Shown: in pieces, positions 56,094-63,658 of the stretch
Position numbering within the stretch: position 1 is the stretch's first letter
Layout: each line of letters begins with the position of its first letter
From: Methylococcus capsulatus str. Texas = ATCC 19069
Lineage (GTDB): Bacteria; Pseudomonadota; Gammaproteobacteria; Methylococcales; Methylococcaceae
Length of the DNA stretch: 64,000 bases
Direction: 5' to 3'
Assembly: GCF_000424685.1 (NCBI RefSeq)
Contig: NZ_AUKJ01000016.1
Location: 62,001 to 126,000, forward strand
The notes under the pieces: generated by a model
The model's input: the letters and a program-made list of their open reading frames with translations, nothing else
The model's database searches: none
Told to the model about the DNA's origin: nothing
Program-made: the position numbers and the translations under genes

Positions 56094-56351
56094 TCAGGCG
56101 GGGATCACCGAGACGTACTTACGGCCTGCCGGACCCTTCACCTTGAATTCCACGCGGCCCTCGGTCAGCGCGAACAGGGTGTAGTCGCGGCCGCAGCCGA
56201 CATTGTCGCCGGGGTGGAAGTGGGTGCCGCGCTGACGAACGATGATGTTGCCGGCCCGGACGACCTGGCCGCCGAAGCGCTTGACGCCCAGTCGCTTGGA
56301 TTCGGAGTCGCGGCCGTTGCGGGAGCTGCCGCCTGCTTTCTTGTGTGCCAT
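56094..56351 (-). CDS. rpmA: 50S ribosomal protein L27
   Basis: 85 residues: [60 protein letters not shown]. The N-terminal arm reaches the peptidyl-transferase centre. No propeptide is present. It follows rplU by 20 bases. Confidence 0.98.
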   Translation of the reverse strand: MAHKKAGGSSRNGRDSESKRLGVKRFGGQVVRAGNIIVRQRGTHFHPGDNVGCGRDYTLFALTEGRVEFKVKGPAGRKYVSVIPA

Positions 56352-56371
56352 GGATGTCTCTCCGTAGGGGG

Positions 56372-56683
56372 TTACGCCGAGATTTCGTTGATCTGGACTT
56401 CGGTGTAGTTCTGGCGATGTCCGGCCTGCTTCATGTGATGCTTGCGGCGACGGAACTTGATGATCCGGATTTTTGGGTGGCGACCGTGGGCGACGACGGT
56501 GCCGGTCACCTTGCAGCCCGAGACGAAGGGCTGGCCGATTTTGACCCCGTCATCGGACTGGATCAGCAGGACTTTTTCGAAGGCAACTTCTTGACCGGCT
56601 TCGGCATCGAGGGACTCGACCTTCACCTTGTCGCCGGGTTGGACGCGGTATTGTTTGCCGCCAGTCTGGATAACAGCGTACAT
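56372..56683 (-). CDS. rplU: 50S ribosomal protein L21
   Basis: 103 residues, [20 protein letters not shown] at the N-terminus and [20 protein letters not shown] near the C-terminus. AGGAG lies eight bases before ATG 56683. Transcribed from a promoter at 56722-56751 that diverges from a small lipoprotein gene. Confidence 0.98.
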   Translation of the reverse strand: MYAVIQTGGKQYRVQPGDKVKVESLDAEAGQEVAFEKVLLIQSDDGVKIGQPFVSGCKVTGTVVAHGRHPKIRIIKFRRRKHHMKQAGHRQNYTEVQINEISA

Positions 56684-56721
56684 GTTCAGGTGCTCCTGAG
56701 AGGGATTCGCGTAAACGCGCA

Positions 56722-56751
56722 ATTCTATAGAAATGCGTCGGCGCAAGTCAA
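56722..56751 (-). promoter_or_regulatory. rplU promoter
   Basis: TTGACT, 18 bases, TAGAAT on the minus strand, 39 bases before rplU; a TATAGA two bases nearer the -35 box is an alternative -10 with 16-base spacing. Confidence 0.6.
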
Positions 56752-56807
56752 TGGAAGCCGCGGCTGTGTCCGGCCCGTCCACGGGCGCCGATGCCCGTTT
56801 CCGGGGC

Positions 56808-56836
56808 TTGCGTTTTTCAGGAATGTGCTTTATAAA
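56808..56836 (+). promoter_or_regulatory. promoter of the small lipoprotein gene
   Basis: TTGCGT, 17 bases, TATAAA, 68 bases before the lipoprotein ATG. Confidence 0.6.
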
Positions 56837-56903
56837 ATCAGCCGTGCTAACGGCACCAACAATAAAAGCACAACTCTAACCCATTGTTAATTGAGGAGGA
56901 TCT

Positions 56904-57026
56904 ATGAAGAAAGTACTGTGCGCCCTGGGCGTTGTCATGATGTCTCTGGTCGTTGTCGGTTGCGGCAACTCGCCGGACGGTGACAAGCAGAAGATCTCCA
57001 GCACCATCGCTTCCCCGTCTCTGTAA
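56904..57026 (+). CDS. small lipoprotein, 40 residues
   Basis: MKKVLCALGVVMMSLVVVGC forms a type II signal peptide with lipobox VVGC (Cys20), followed by only 20 residues (GNSPDGDKQKISSTIASPSL). GAGGAGGA precedes the ATG at a good distance, a good promoter lies upstream and a strong terminator downstream, so this is very likely an expressed single-gene unit. Similar short entericidin-like or Lpp-like lipoproteins exist; I cannot assign a function. Confidence 0.78.
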   Translation: MKKVLCALGVVMMSLVVVGCGNSPDGDKQKISSTIASPSL

Positions 57027-57099
57027 AGTTCGTCACTCCGACCTCGAGTCACAATACCTAACAATACGGGTCGGACTCGTACAGAGCGAATCGTCTTTC

Positions 57100-57129
57100 A
57101 AAACCCGGGTGTCGACGCCCGGGTTTTTT
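57100..57129 (+). terminator. rho-independent terminator of the lipoprotein gene
   Basis: Stem AAAACCCGGG / CCCGGGTTTT with a short loop, followed by more T residues. Confidence 0.9.
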
Positions 57130-57170
57130 GTATCTTCCAGCCCGTCCGTTCCTCGATCGGGTCGTTTTTC

Positions 57171-57198
57171 TTGACAGGAGATGGTGGCAAGGTAACAT
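57171..57198 (+). promoter_or_regulatory. promoter of the 43-residue membrane protein gene
   Basis: TTGACA, 16 bases, TAACAT, 77 bases before the ATG. Confidence 0.5.
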
Positions 57199-57275
57199 TA
57201 CGGGCCGGTAGCATTCAGACCCCAATCTGATATCTATTTCTTTCGAATCATTACACTACAAGGCAGGTACAATAC

Positions 57276-57407
57276 ATGGGAGCTATACTTGATCTGGTTG
57301 AAAAGATGAGATCGCCGACGGGGATCGTCGTCACCATCGCCATTGTCGCGATCGCGTTCTTTTTCGTTCGTTGGGTCTTCAAGGACGAAGACGGCAGCAA
57401 TCAATAA
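57276..57407 (+). CDS. single-span small membrane protein, 43 residues
   Basis: MGAILDLVEKMRSPTGIVVT, then a hydrophobic helix of about 17 residues (VTIAIVAIAFFFVRWVF) and an acidic tail KDEDGSNQ. A promoter with a perfect -35 box is upstream; the ribosome-binding site (AGGCAGGT) is moderate. It stands alone between the lipoprotein gene and yfcH. Family unknown to me; small proteins of this type often bind larger membrane complexes. Confidence 0.55.
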   Translation: MGAILDLVEKMRSPTGIVVTIAIVAIAFFFVRWVFKDEDGSNQ

Positions 57408-57703
57408 GAGGTCTCCCCGTGGTGTGGCAAGCTGGGGGCGCGAGGTCCGTGTTCCTTCCTTGCCACGCACATATCAAACGTTTCATGCGTTTCATGTTTC
57501 TCACGTGATGTGGCGGAACTCGGGCCATAGAGCGTGATTCTCCTCAGGGGCGCCGTCAGAGCCCCCGAAATGGGCCGGCGAGAATTCGATGCACGCGGTC
57601 CTTGCGTTTTCTGCAACTGTCTTCAGGGAGGAGGGAGCGCCGGTCCAACGATCGGTGGTGCCGCCATGATTACGGCCTGCGACGGTGCGGGACGGGGAGG
57701 GCG
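57408..57703. other. gene-free stretch
   Basis: 296 bases between the small membrane protein and yfcH with no supported gene, repeat or RNA that I can recognise. No T-run terminator is evident. Confidence 0.5.
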
Positions 57704-58636
57704 ATGATGCGAGTCCTTGTGACAGGCGGGACCGGTTTCATCGGCAGTCGGCTGTGCCAGGAACTCGGCGGCAGCGGGGCGCGACTGGTCGTGCTCAGCC
57801 GCCGACCAGACCGTGTTCGCGACCGCTGTGGCCTGGGTGTCACCGCAATCACCGCGTTCTCAGACCTTTCTCATTCCTTGGTGTTCGACGTCGTGATCAA
57901 CCTGGCGGGCGAACCGCTCGTCGGTCCACGCTGGACGGATGCGCGCAAGAGGCTTCTGTGGGATAGCCGGGTCGAGCTGACCCGATCCCTGGTCGATTAC
58001 ATCGAGCGCGCCAAGGTCAAACCGAAATTGCTAATCAGCGGTTCGGCGGTCGGTTTCTATGGCGATCAGGGAGATCGCATTTTGGATGAATCCTCGGCCC
58101 CTGCCGACGGTTTCGGGCATCGGTTATGCGAGGCCTGGGAGTCGGCTGCGCTGCGCGCCACCGAGTTCGGCGTTCGTGTCTGCATCCTGCGGGCCGGGTT
58201 GGTGATGGGGGCCTCGGGCGGTTTTCTCGCGCCCTTGTTGCCGCTGTTCCGTCTCGGACTCGGGGCTCGCATCGGCAGCGGCGAGCAATGGGTGTCGTGG
58301 ATCTGTCTGCGCGACTACATCGCCATCGTACGGTGGTTGATCGCCACACCGGAATTTTCGGGGATTTTCAACGCTACGGCACCGAATCCGGTCACCAACC
58401 GCCGGTTTACCGAAACCCTTTCGGGCTTGCTTGGCAAGCCCGCGTTCCTCGTCGTTCCCGCCCGCCTCGTCCGAGCACTGATGGGAAGAGAAATGAGCGG
58501 TCTCCTGCTGGGCAGCCAGCGGGTCTTGCCGGCCCGTCTGCTGGAGTCCGGTTTTCGGTTCAGATGTCCCGAGCTGGAGATGGCCCTGCGGGATGCGTTG
58601 AGCCAGACATCGGCCGTCCCGGGCGGGTCGTCTTAG
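57704..58636 (+). CDS. yfcH: TIGR01777-type NAD-dependent epimerase/SDR protein, YfcH-like
   Basis: Extended SDR protein of 310 residues. MRVLVTGGTGFIGSRLCQEL is the dinucleotide-binding motif; NLAGEPLVGPRWTDARKRLL, SGSAVGFYGDQGDRILDESS and WVSWICLRDYIAIVRWLI are signatures of the YfcH/SulA-like family. ATG 57704 is preceded by GGGGAGGG. The last 60 residues form the DUF1731-type C-terminus. Substrate unknown. Confidence 0.9.
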   Translation: MMRVLVTGGTGFIGSRLCQELGGSGARLVVLSRRPDRVRDRCGLGVTAITAFSDLSHSLVFDVVINLAGEPLVGPRWTDARKRLLWDSRVELTRSLVDYIERAKVKPKLLISGSAVGFYGDQGDRILDESSAPADGFGHRLCEAWESAALRATEFGVRVCILRAGLVMGASGGFLAPLLPLFRLGLGARIGSGEQWVSWICLRDYIAIVRWLIATPEFSGIFNATAPNPVTNRRFTETLSGLLGKPAFLVVPARLVRALMGREMSGLLLGSQRVLPARLLESGFRFRCPELEMALRDALSQTSAVPGGSS

Positions 58637-58744
58637 CTTCCGCCTCTTCGGGCAGGTCCAGCCGATTCCCCGGAATGGCTGCGGTTTGACGGGGGCGTCT
58701 GTGCGCGGGGGCGGTCGTTCGAAAAGAACCCTCCGGGGGCGGGT

Positions 58745-58784
58745 TTGCCCGAAACTCGGTCTCGAGACGACGTGAGTCGGGCAA
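58745..58784. terminator. hairpin downstream of yfcH
   Basis: Perfect eight-base arms TTGCCCGA / TCGGGCAA around a 24-base loop with internal pairing. There is no T run, so it may be a factor-dependent end or a processing site. Confidence 0.35.
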
Positions 58785-58880
58785 GACTCTAGCGTTCAGG
58801 AATGACAAGGAAATGACCATCTCATTTCTGCCCGGTGAATAATCGCTGTTCCGCGGTGTCACGGCTTCCGAATCCTGAAA

Positions 58881-58909
58881 CTGTCATCAAATCATGACGG
58901 CTTTGTAAT
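58881..58909 (+). promoter_or_regulatory. Pho-box-like sequence before the plcP-like gene
   Basis: CTGTCAT is a perfect Pho-box half. Two helical turns later TTGTAAT (five of seven matches) follows; the intermediate unit, TCATGAC, fits poorly. TAATAC (58906-58911) could be the -10 box. The promoter lies 55 bases before ATG 58964. Confidence 0.4.
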
Positions 58910-58963
58910 ACACGGTGGTTACCTTGTGACCGTTTACCGATCCGGCTGAATGAGGTGGTCTTA

Positions 58964-59770
58964 ATGGCTCTGGATTATAGAACGGTGTGGATTTCCGATG
59001 TCCATTTGGGTACCCGCGGTTGCAAAGCCGAGTATCTGGTGGATTTTCTCAAGAATGTCCGCTGCGACACGCTCTATCTGGTCGGCGATATCCTCGATTT
59101 GTGGAAACTGAAATCAGGGTGGCACTGGCCGCCGATGCATTCGGAAATTCTGCGCGCCGTCATGGATCGCGCCAAACGCGGTGTGAGGGTCGTCTACGTA
59201 CCCGGTAACCACGACGAAATGCTGCGCGATTACACCGGTAGTCTGTTCGGAGGCGTGGAGGTCGTCGATCGCGTCGTGCATGAGACGAAAGACGGGCGGC
59301 GCCTGCTGGTATTGCACGGCGACGAGTTCGATGGTGTGGTCTGCAGCACCAAGTGGCTGGCCGTGCTCGGCAGCGAGGCCTATGAAGTGCTGCTGGCATT
59401 CAACCGCTGGTTCAATTGGGGGCGCCGCAGGCTCGGTTTCCCTTATTGGTCGCTTTCCGCTTTCATCAAACACAAGGTGAAGAATGCCGTGAATGTCATC
59501 TGCCGCTTCGAGGAAGTGCTGATGCGGGAAGCGGCGAGCCGGGGGCTGGATGGCGTGGTGTGTGGGCATATCCACCATGCCGCGCTGCGCGAGGTCGACG
59601 GCCTGACCTATGCCAATTGCGGCGATTGGGTGGAAAGCTGCACGGCATTGGTGGAAACGCCGGCCGGTGAGCTAAAGGTCGTGCGCTGGGTCGATGAAAG
59701 CGCCTTCCTGCTCGAGGATACCAAGCGTGAAACTGGCACTGATAAGCGACGCCTGGCGACCGCAGGTTAA
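58964..59770 (+). CDS. PlcP/LpxH-like metallophosphoesterase
   Basis: Calcineurin-like phosphoesterase of 268 residues. Dimetal-site motifs in order: WISDVHLGTRGCKAEYLVDF, YLVGDILDLWKLKSGWHWPP, VPGNHDEMLRDY, VLHGDEFD and VVCGHIHHAALREV, and a C-terminal YANCGDWVESCTALVE. The whole pattern fits the group called PlcP in Sinorhizobium, a phospholipase C that removes phospholipid head groups under phosphate limitation; LpxH-type pyrophosphatases are the alternative. Its last 44 bases overlap a glycosyltransferase gene, and plcP-agt pairs are known. GAGGTGG precedes the ATG. Confidence 0.82.
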   Translation: MALDYRTVWISDVHLGTRGCKAEYLVDFLKNVRCDTLYLVGDILDLWKLKSGWHWPPMHSEILRAVMDRAKRGVRVVYVPGNHDEMLRDYTGSLFGGVEVVDRVVHETKDGRRLLVLHGDEFDGVVCSTKWLAVLGSEAYEVLLAFNRWFNWGRRRLGFPYWSLSAFIKHKVKNAVNVICRFEEVLMREAASRGLDGVVCGHIHHAALREVDGLTYANCGDWVESCTALVETPAGELKVVRWVDESAFLLEDTKRETGTDKRRLATAG

Positions 59771-60728
59771 CGGTGTCGTCACGACGTTGAGCCGGATATG
59801 CGAGGGAGCCCGGCAGCGCGGGCACCAGGTCGAGACGTTCACACCGGATTGTTATCGGAACTGGCCTTGCCCCGGCTATCCCGAGATCCGGCTGGCCTTG
59901 GGTTGCGGTTCCAGGCTGCCGTCGCAACTCGACGCCTTCGCGCCGGATGCCATCCACATCGCGACCGAAGGCCCGCTGGGAATGGCGGCACGTCGTTATT
60001 GCCTGCAACGGCGGCTGCCGTTTACGACATCCTTTCATACCCGTTTTGCCGAATATGTGAATCTGCGGACCAGGCTCCCCTTGCGCTGGGGGTATGCGGC
60101 CTTGCGCTGGTTCCATCGTCCCAGCGTGCGGGTGATGGCCCCGACGCCAACCCAGGTCAGCGATCTCCGCGCCAGGGGGTTCCGTAATCTGGTGCTGTGG
60201 TCCCGAGGCGTCGATACGACGCTTTTCGCGCCGCGAGGCAAGGCGCGGATCGATGACGTCCGTCCCGTGTTCATGTATGTGGGACGCCTCGCCGTGGAGA
60301 AGGGACTGGACGATTTCCTGAGGCTCGATCTTCCCGGCGCGAAGTACGTGGTGGGCGACGGACCGTCTAGGACCGAGCTCCAGAAGCGTTATCCGGACGT
60401 GCGCTTCCTCGGTTATCGCTGCGGCCTGGATTTGGCCGAGACGATCTCGGCGGCGGACGTCTTCGTCTTCCCCAGCCGGACCGACACCTTCGGGCTGGTC
60501 ATGCTGGAAGCCCTGGCGGCAGGTGTCCCCGTCGCCGCCTATCCGGTACCGGGGCCGCAGGATGTCATCACCGACCCCTCGGTGGGGTGTCTCGACCACG
60601 ATCTACGTGCCGCCGCGCTGCGCGCACTGGAGCTGCGGAGCGAGGACTGCCGGAAATTTGCAGAGCGCTTCACCTGGGACCGTTGCACCGAACAGTTCCT
60701 GGGCTATCTGGCGCCGATTTCACGCTGA
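59727..60728 (+). CDS. GT4-family glycosyltransferase, Agt-like
   Basis: GT-B fold enzyme of 333 residues starting at GTG 59727 (MKLALISDAWRPQVNGVVTT), inside the preceding gene. Donor-binding domain: VFMYVGRLAVEKGLDDFLRL and the E-x7-E motif in RTDTFGLVMLEALAAGVPVA; acceptor side: HIATEGPLGMAARRYCL and FTTSFHTRFAEYV. This resembles enzymes that glycosylate diacylglycerol. Together with the PlcP-like enzyme it would convert phospholipid to glycolipid; that is inferred from the pairing. Confidence 0.85.
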   Translation: MKLALISDAWRPQVNGVVTTLSRICEGARQRGHQVETFTPDCYRNWPCPGYPEIRLALGCGSRLPSQLDAFAPDAIHIATEGPLGMAARRYCLQRRLPFTTSFHTRFAEYVNLRTRLPLRWGYAALRWFHRPSVRVMAPTPTQVSDLRARGFRNLVLWSRGVDTTLFAPRGKARIDDVRPVFMYVGRLAVEKGLDDFLRLDLPGAKYVVGDGPSRTELQKRYPDVRFLGYRCGLDLAETISAADVFVFPSRTDTFGLVMLEALAAGVPVAAYPVPGPQDVITDPSVGCLDHDLRAAALRALELRSEDCRKFAERFTWDRCTEQFLGYLAPISR

Positions 60729-60742
60729 TCCGCTGCGCTCAT

Positions 60743-61051
60743 TCAAGGGTGCGGAAGACCCGGCAAGGGAGGCGGCGCGGGGAGTGAGAGGCGAGGCAGG
60801 GAAGGGGGCGCCGGCAATGCGATTATCGGAGCGGGAATCAGTGGGACATGGATGACCGGTGCTTCATCCCCGCCGAAATGGGGGTGGTGATGGTGCCGGT
60901 GGAGACCGTAGGCATGGCCGTGGTGGTGTTCGTGGCCGTGACCATGGTGATGCTCGTGACCATGACCATGGTGGTGCCCCCCGGCCAGAGCGCCATGGCT
61001 TTCGATGAGGTAAGCCCAGAGGAGGGCGGTCGAGACAATCGTCTTTTTCAT
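60743..61051 (-). CDS. His-rich exported protein
   Basis: A 102-residue protein with a signal peptide (MKKTIVSTALLWAYLIESHG, cleavage near ALAG). Then come histidine clusters made of repeated GHEHHHGH units (residues about 25-60) and a Pro-rich tail (PAPPSLPRLSLPAPPPLPGL). Such a sequence would bind Ni, Zn or Cu in the periplasm or outside. The start is uncertain because no ribosome-binding site is visible before ATG 61051. It converges with the Agt-like gene, 14 bases apart. The antisense frame is a valine/methionine-rich artefact. Confidence 0.6.
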   Translation of the reverse strand: MKKTIVSTALLWAYLIESHGALAGGHHHGHGHEHHHGHGHEHHHGHAYGLHRHHHHPHFGGDEAPVIHVPLIPAPIIALPAPPSLPRLSLPAPPPLPGLPHP

Positions 61052-61834
61052 GGAGGTACATCCGACGAAGGATGTTCTTTGTGAAACATTTTTCGTGCCA
61101 GGCTCGTCGCGCGGGGAGCAGTCGCGGCGTTCCCCCTGGGCCGATGCGGTCCCATGGTTTTGCGTGCCAGCGATGACCCTTGTGAGGTGTCGCACAGGCG
61201 CGACTTCATGAGTCATCCACGCCGTGGCTCTGGGCGATATGTCTCGTTCCAGGCGCGGAGCGGAACGAAGGTGCGGCGCAAGGCAGAAGCCGAGCCGCCG
61301 CAATGACGGGCAGTTTCACCCTCCGCCGGCGCTTTGCCAGACGCGGTACGGCGGCTTTGCATTCCTGTCGTTCCGGAGCGTCACATCGAGGTAAGCGCGA
61401 CGTCTGTGCCTCTGCGGTGATCATGGCTGCGGCATCGCTCCGAACGAAGTCTCGGGTATCGTCGTCATATCCACATGGATGTGTAAATCCGTTCCGATCC
61501 TTCCTTGCTGGCACTGTCTACGCCTGTAAATGGGGGGCTGATTAGGGCTCTTGCGTCCGATTTTTCTCCCTTCGCCCCCTCTTCCGGGTCGTCTCCCTTC
61601 ATCTGGCCAGTCCCGATCATCGGGGTTTCTCGGCACCCTCGAGCCTGGCTACCCGGGCGATATGTCTCCAATGACATGCAGATGCAGCGCTGATACCCGG
61701 TTCGCCGGCTCGGTCCGGTTTTCCCTTGGCGGATCCGGCGGCCCCGTCGTGTTCGTAACGTGTTCGTAACACCCGCGTAATACGATGAAAGCATTTCCAT
61801 TCAACACTACGCGTTTCACGGCGCGGCGAGAGAC
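61052..61834. other. long gene-free region with short repeats
   Basis: 783 bases without a convincing gene on either strand. The 14-base word GGGCGATATGTCTC occurs twice in the same orientation (61232-61245 and 61655-61668). Tandem 11-base repeats lie at its right end. Open frames here lack ribosome-binding sites and plausible protein composition. Confidence 0.5.
61749..61770 (+). promoter_or_regulatory. tandem 11-base repeat upstream of the lectin-ExbB gene
   Basis: GTGTTCGTAAC occurs twice without a gap, one helical turn apart, followed seven bases later by TAATAC (61778-61783), a possible -10 box. This spacing is typical of OmpR/PhoB-type activator sites. Confidence 0.4.
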
Positions 61835-63658
61835 ATGAAGACATTGAGGCTGATCGTATTGGTATGCCTGGCCATGGCGCCGGCCATCGCACTGTCCTGG
61901 TGGAACGATGACTGGCGGTCCAGAAAACAGATTTCCGTGGATGCCAGCGTCACCGGTGCGGATACCCGCGACCTGGTGGCCGACTTCCCGTTACTGATCC
62001 GGCTTCATACGGGCAATTTCAGCTATTTTGGCGAGTTGGCCGAGGGCGGGAAAGACCTGCGCTTCATGGCGGACGACAAAACGCCGCTCAAGTTCCACCT
62101 CGAAAGGCTCGATCCGGTCAACGAAATGGCGCTGATCTGGGTCAAGGTGCCGCGGATTCCCGGCCAATCGGCCGACGAGTCGTTCTGGATGTATTACGGC
62201 AACGAGGAAGCCCAGGACGGCAGCGACGCCAAGGGAACCTACGATGTCAACCAGGCACTGGTTTTCCATTTCGACGAAAAGGATCCTGCCCCCAGGGACG
62301 CCACGGCATACGGCAATGACGCGGCCAGGTCGGCGGCCCTGCCGGAACCGGCGGGCTGGATCGGGGTCGCGGCCCGGTTTACCGGCACCGGCGGGATCGA
62401 GATCAATCCGTCGCCGTCCCTGCAACTGGACCCGGCCAAGGGCTGGACCTTTTCGAGCTGGCTCAAGCTCGACTCCGGTGCGACTGAGGGCTATGTCTTC
62501 CGTGCCGCAGAAGGAGAGGCGAGCGCCATCGAGCTGCAGGTGCGCGGCGGTACGCTGGTGGCGCGCTACCTGGCTGCGGGCAAGGTGGTCGAGACTGCGC
62601 CCGTGGCGATGACCACCCCGGATCGCTGGCAGCACGTGGCCTTGGTACTGCGGCCGGACAAGCTGGAGCTTTATTTGAATGGCGAGCCTGCGGCGCAGGC
62701 CGCTGCCGCTCCGTCGGCCATGAATCCCTCGATCAGCTTGGGAGGGGCCGCGACGGGAGGTTTTCTGACCGGGCTGCTCGATGAGGTCCAGGTTTCGAAC
62801 ACGGCCCGCAGCGCCGAATGGATCAAGCTGTCGGCACGCAGCCAGAGTCAGGATTTCAGCGTCGTCAGTTTCGGCCAGGACGAAGGCAAGAGCAGCGCGG
62901 GCGAGGTGAGTTCCTTCGGGGTCATCATTCAGAACGTGACCTTGGACGGCTGGGTGGTGATCGCTCTGACCGGCGTCATGTTCGTGGTTTCGGTACTGGT
63001 CATGATCATCAAGGCTGTGGTGATCTCCAAAATCCGGAAGGACAACAAGGCGTTCCTCACCCAATACGAAGCTTTGAGTCCCGACGCCGATCCCGGCCAA
63101 CTCGACCGGGAGGAGACCGAAGACGAAAAGGAGCTGGCCGATTCCGAATTCTTGTCGGCCCTGGTGGGCAAACACGACCATTTCCAGAGCTCACCGCTCT
63201 ATCACATCTATCATGCGGGCATCCGCGAGGTTAAAAAGCGTACGGGCTCTTCGGCTAAACCCCTGACGCCAGAAGCTCTGAATGTCGTGCGGGTCAAGCT
63301 GGATTCCATCGTGGTACGGGAGAGCCAGCGTCTCAACAGCAAGATGGTGCTCCTGACCATCGCTATCGCCGGCGGGCCGTTCCTCGGGCTGCTCGGTACC
63401 GTGGTGGGCGTGATGATCACCTTCGCGGTCATCGCTGCCACCGGCGACGTCAACATCAACTCCATCGCCCCCGGCATCGCGGCGGCACTGCTGGCGACTG
63501 TAGCGGGGCTGGCGGTAGCGATTCCCTCGCTGTTCGCCTACAACTACCTGCTGACCCAGATCAAGGATGTCATTGCCGACATGCGGGTGTTCTCGGACGA
63601 GTTCCTCGCCATGTTGTCCGAGCGCGTGGCCGACCGTTACAGGGAGGCTTCGTCGTGA
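61835..63658 (+). CDS. DUF2341-LamG-MotA/TolQ/ExbB fusion protein
   Basis: 607 residues. A signal peptide (about 1-20) is followed by a DUF2341 domain with WWNDDWRSRKQISVD at its start and FWMYYGNEEAQDGSDAKGTY at its end (about 22-135). A LamG/concanavalin-like lectin fold follows (about 140-335: KGWTFSSWLKLDSG, WQHVALVLRPDKLELYLNGE, LLDEVQVSNTARSAEW). Then come a membrane segment (about 372-395), a cytoplasmic part, and two more membrane segments (about 503-530 and 543-573) with GGPFLGLLGTVVGVMITF, the ExbB/TolQ signature. An exported sugar-binding head is thus joined to a proton channel. ExbD follows with a four-base overlap. Confidence 0.88.
   Translation: MKTLRLIVLVCLAMAPAIALSWWNDDWRSRKQISVDASVTGADTRDLVADFPLLIRLHTGNFSYFGELAEGGKDLRFMADDKTPLKFHLERLDPVNEMALIWVKVPRIPGQSADESFWMYYGNEEAQDGSDAKGTYDVNQALVFHFDEKDPAPRDATAYGNDAARSAALPEPAGWIGVAARFTGTGGIEINPSPSLQLDPAKGWTFSSWLKLDSGATEGYVFRAAEGEASAIELQVRGGTLVARYLAAGKVVETAPVAMTTPDRWQHVALVLRPDKLELYLNGEPAAQAAAAPSAMNPSISLGGAATGGFLTGLLDEVQVSNTARSAEWIKLSARSQSQDFSVVSFGQDEGKSSAGEVSSFGVIIQNVTLDGWVVIALTGVMFVVSVLVMIIKAVVISKIRKDNKAFLTQYEALSPDADPGQLDREETEDEKELADSEFLSALVGKHDHFQSSPLYHIYHAGIREVKKRTGSSAKPLTPEALNVVRVKLDSIVVRESQRLNSKMVLLTIAIAGGPFLGLLGTVVGVMITFAVIAATGDVNINSIAPGIAAALLATVAGLAVAIPSLFAYNYLLTQIKDVIADMRVFSDEFLAMLSERVADRYREASS

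Noticed and set aside
60848-61084. Plus-strand frame rich in Val, Met and Thr
   Set aside because: It is the complement of the His-rich exported protein; its repeats arise from the CAT/CAC codons on the other strand.
61465-61800. Minus-strand frame of 111 residues in the gene-free region
   Set aside because: No ribosome-binding site, no domain and basic low-complexity composition.
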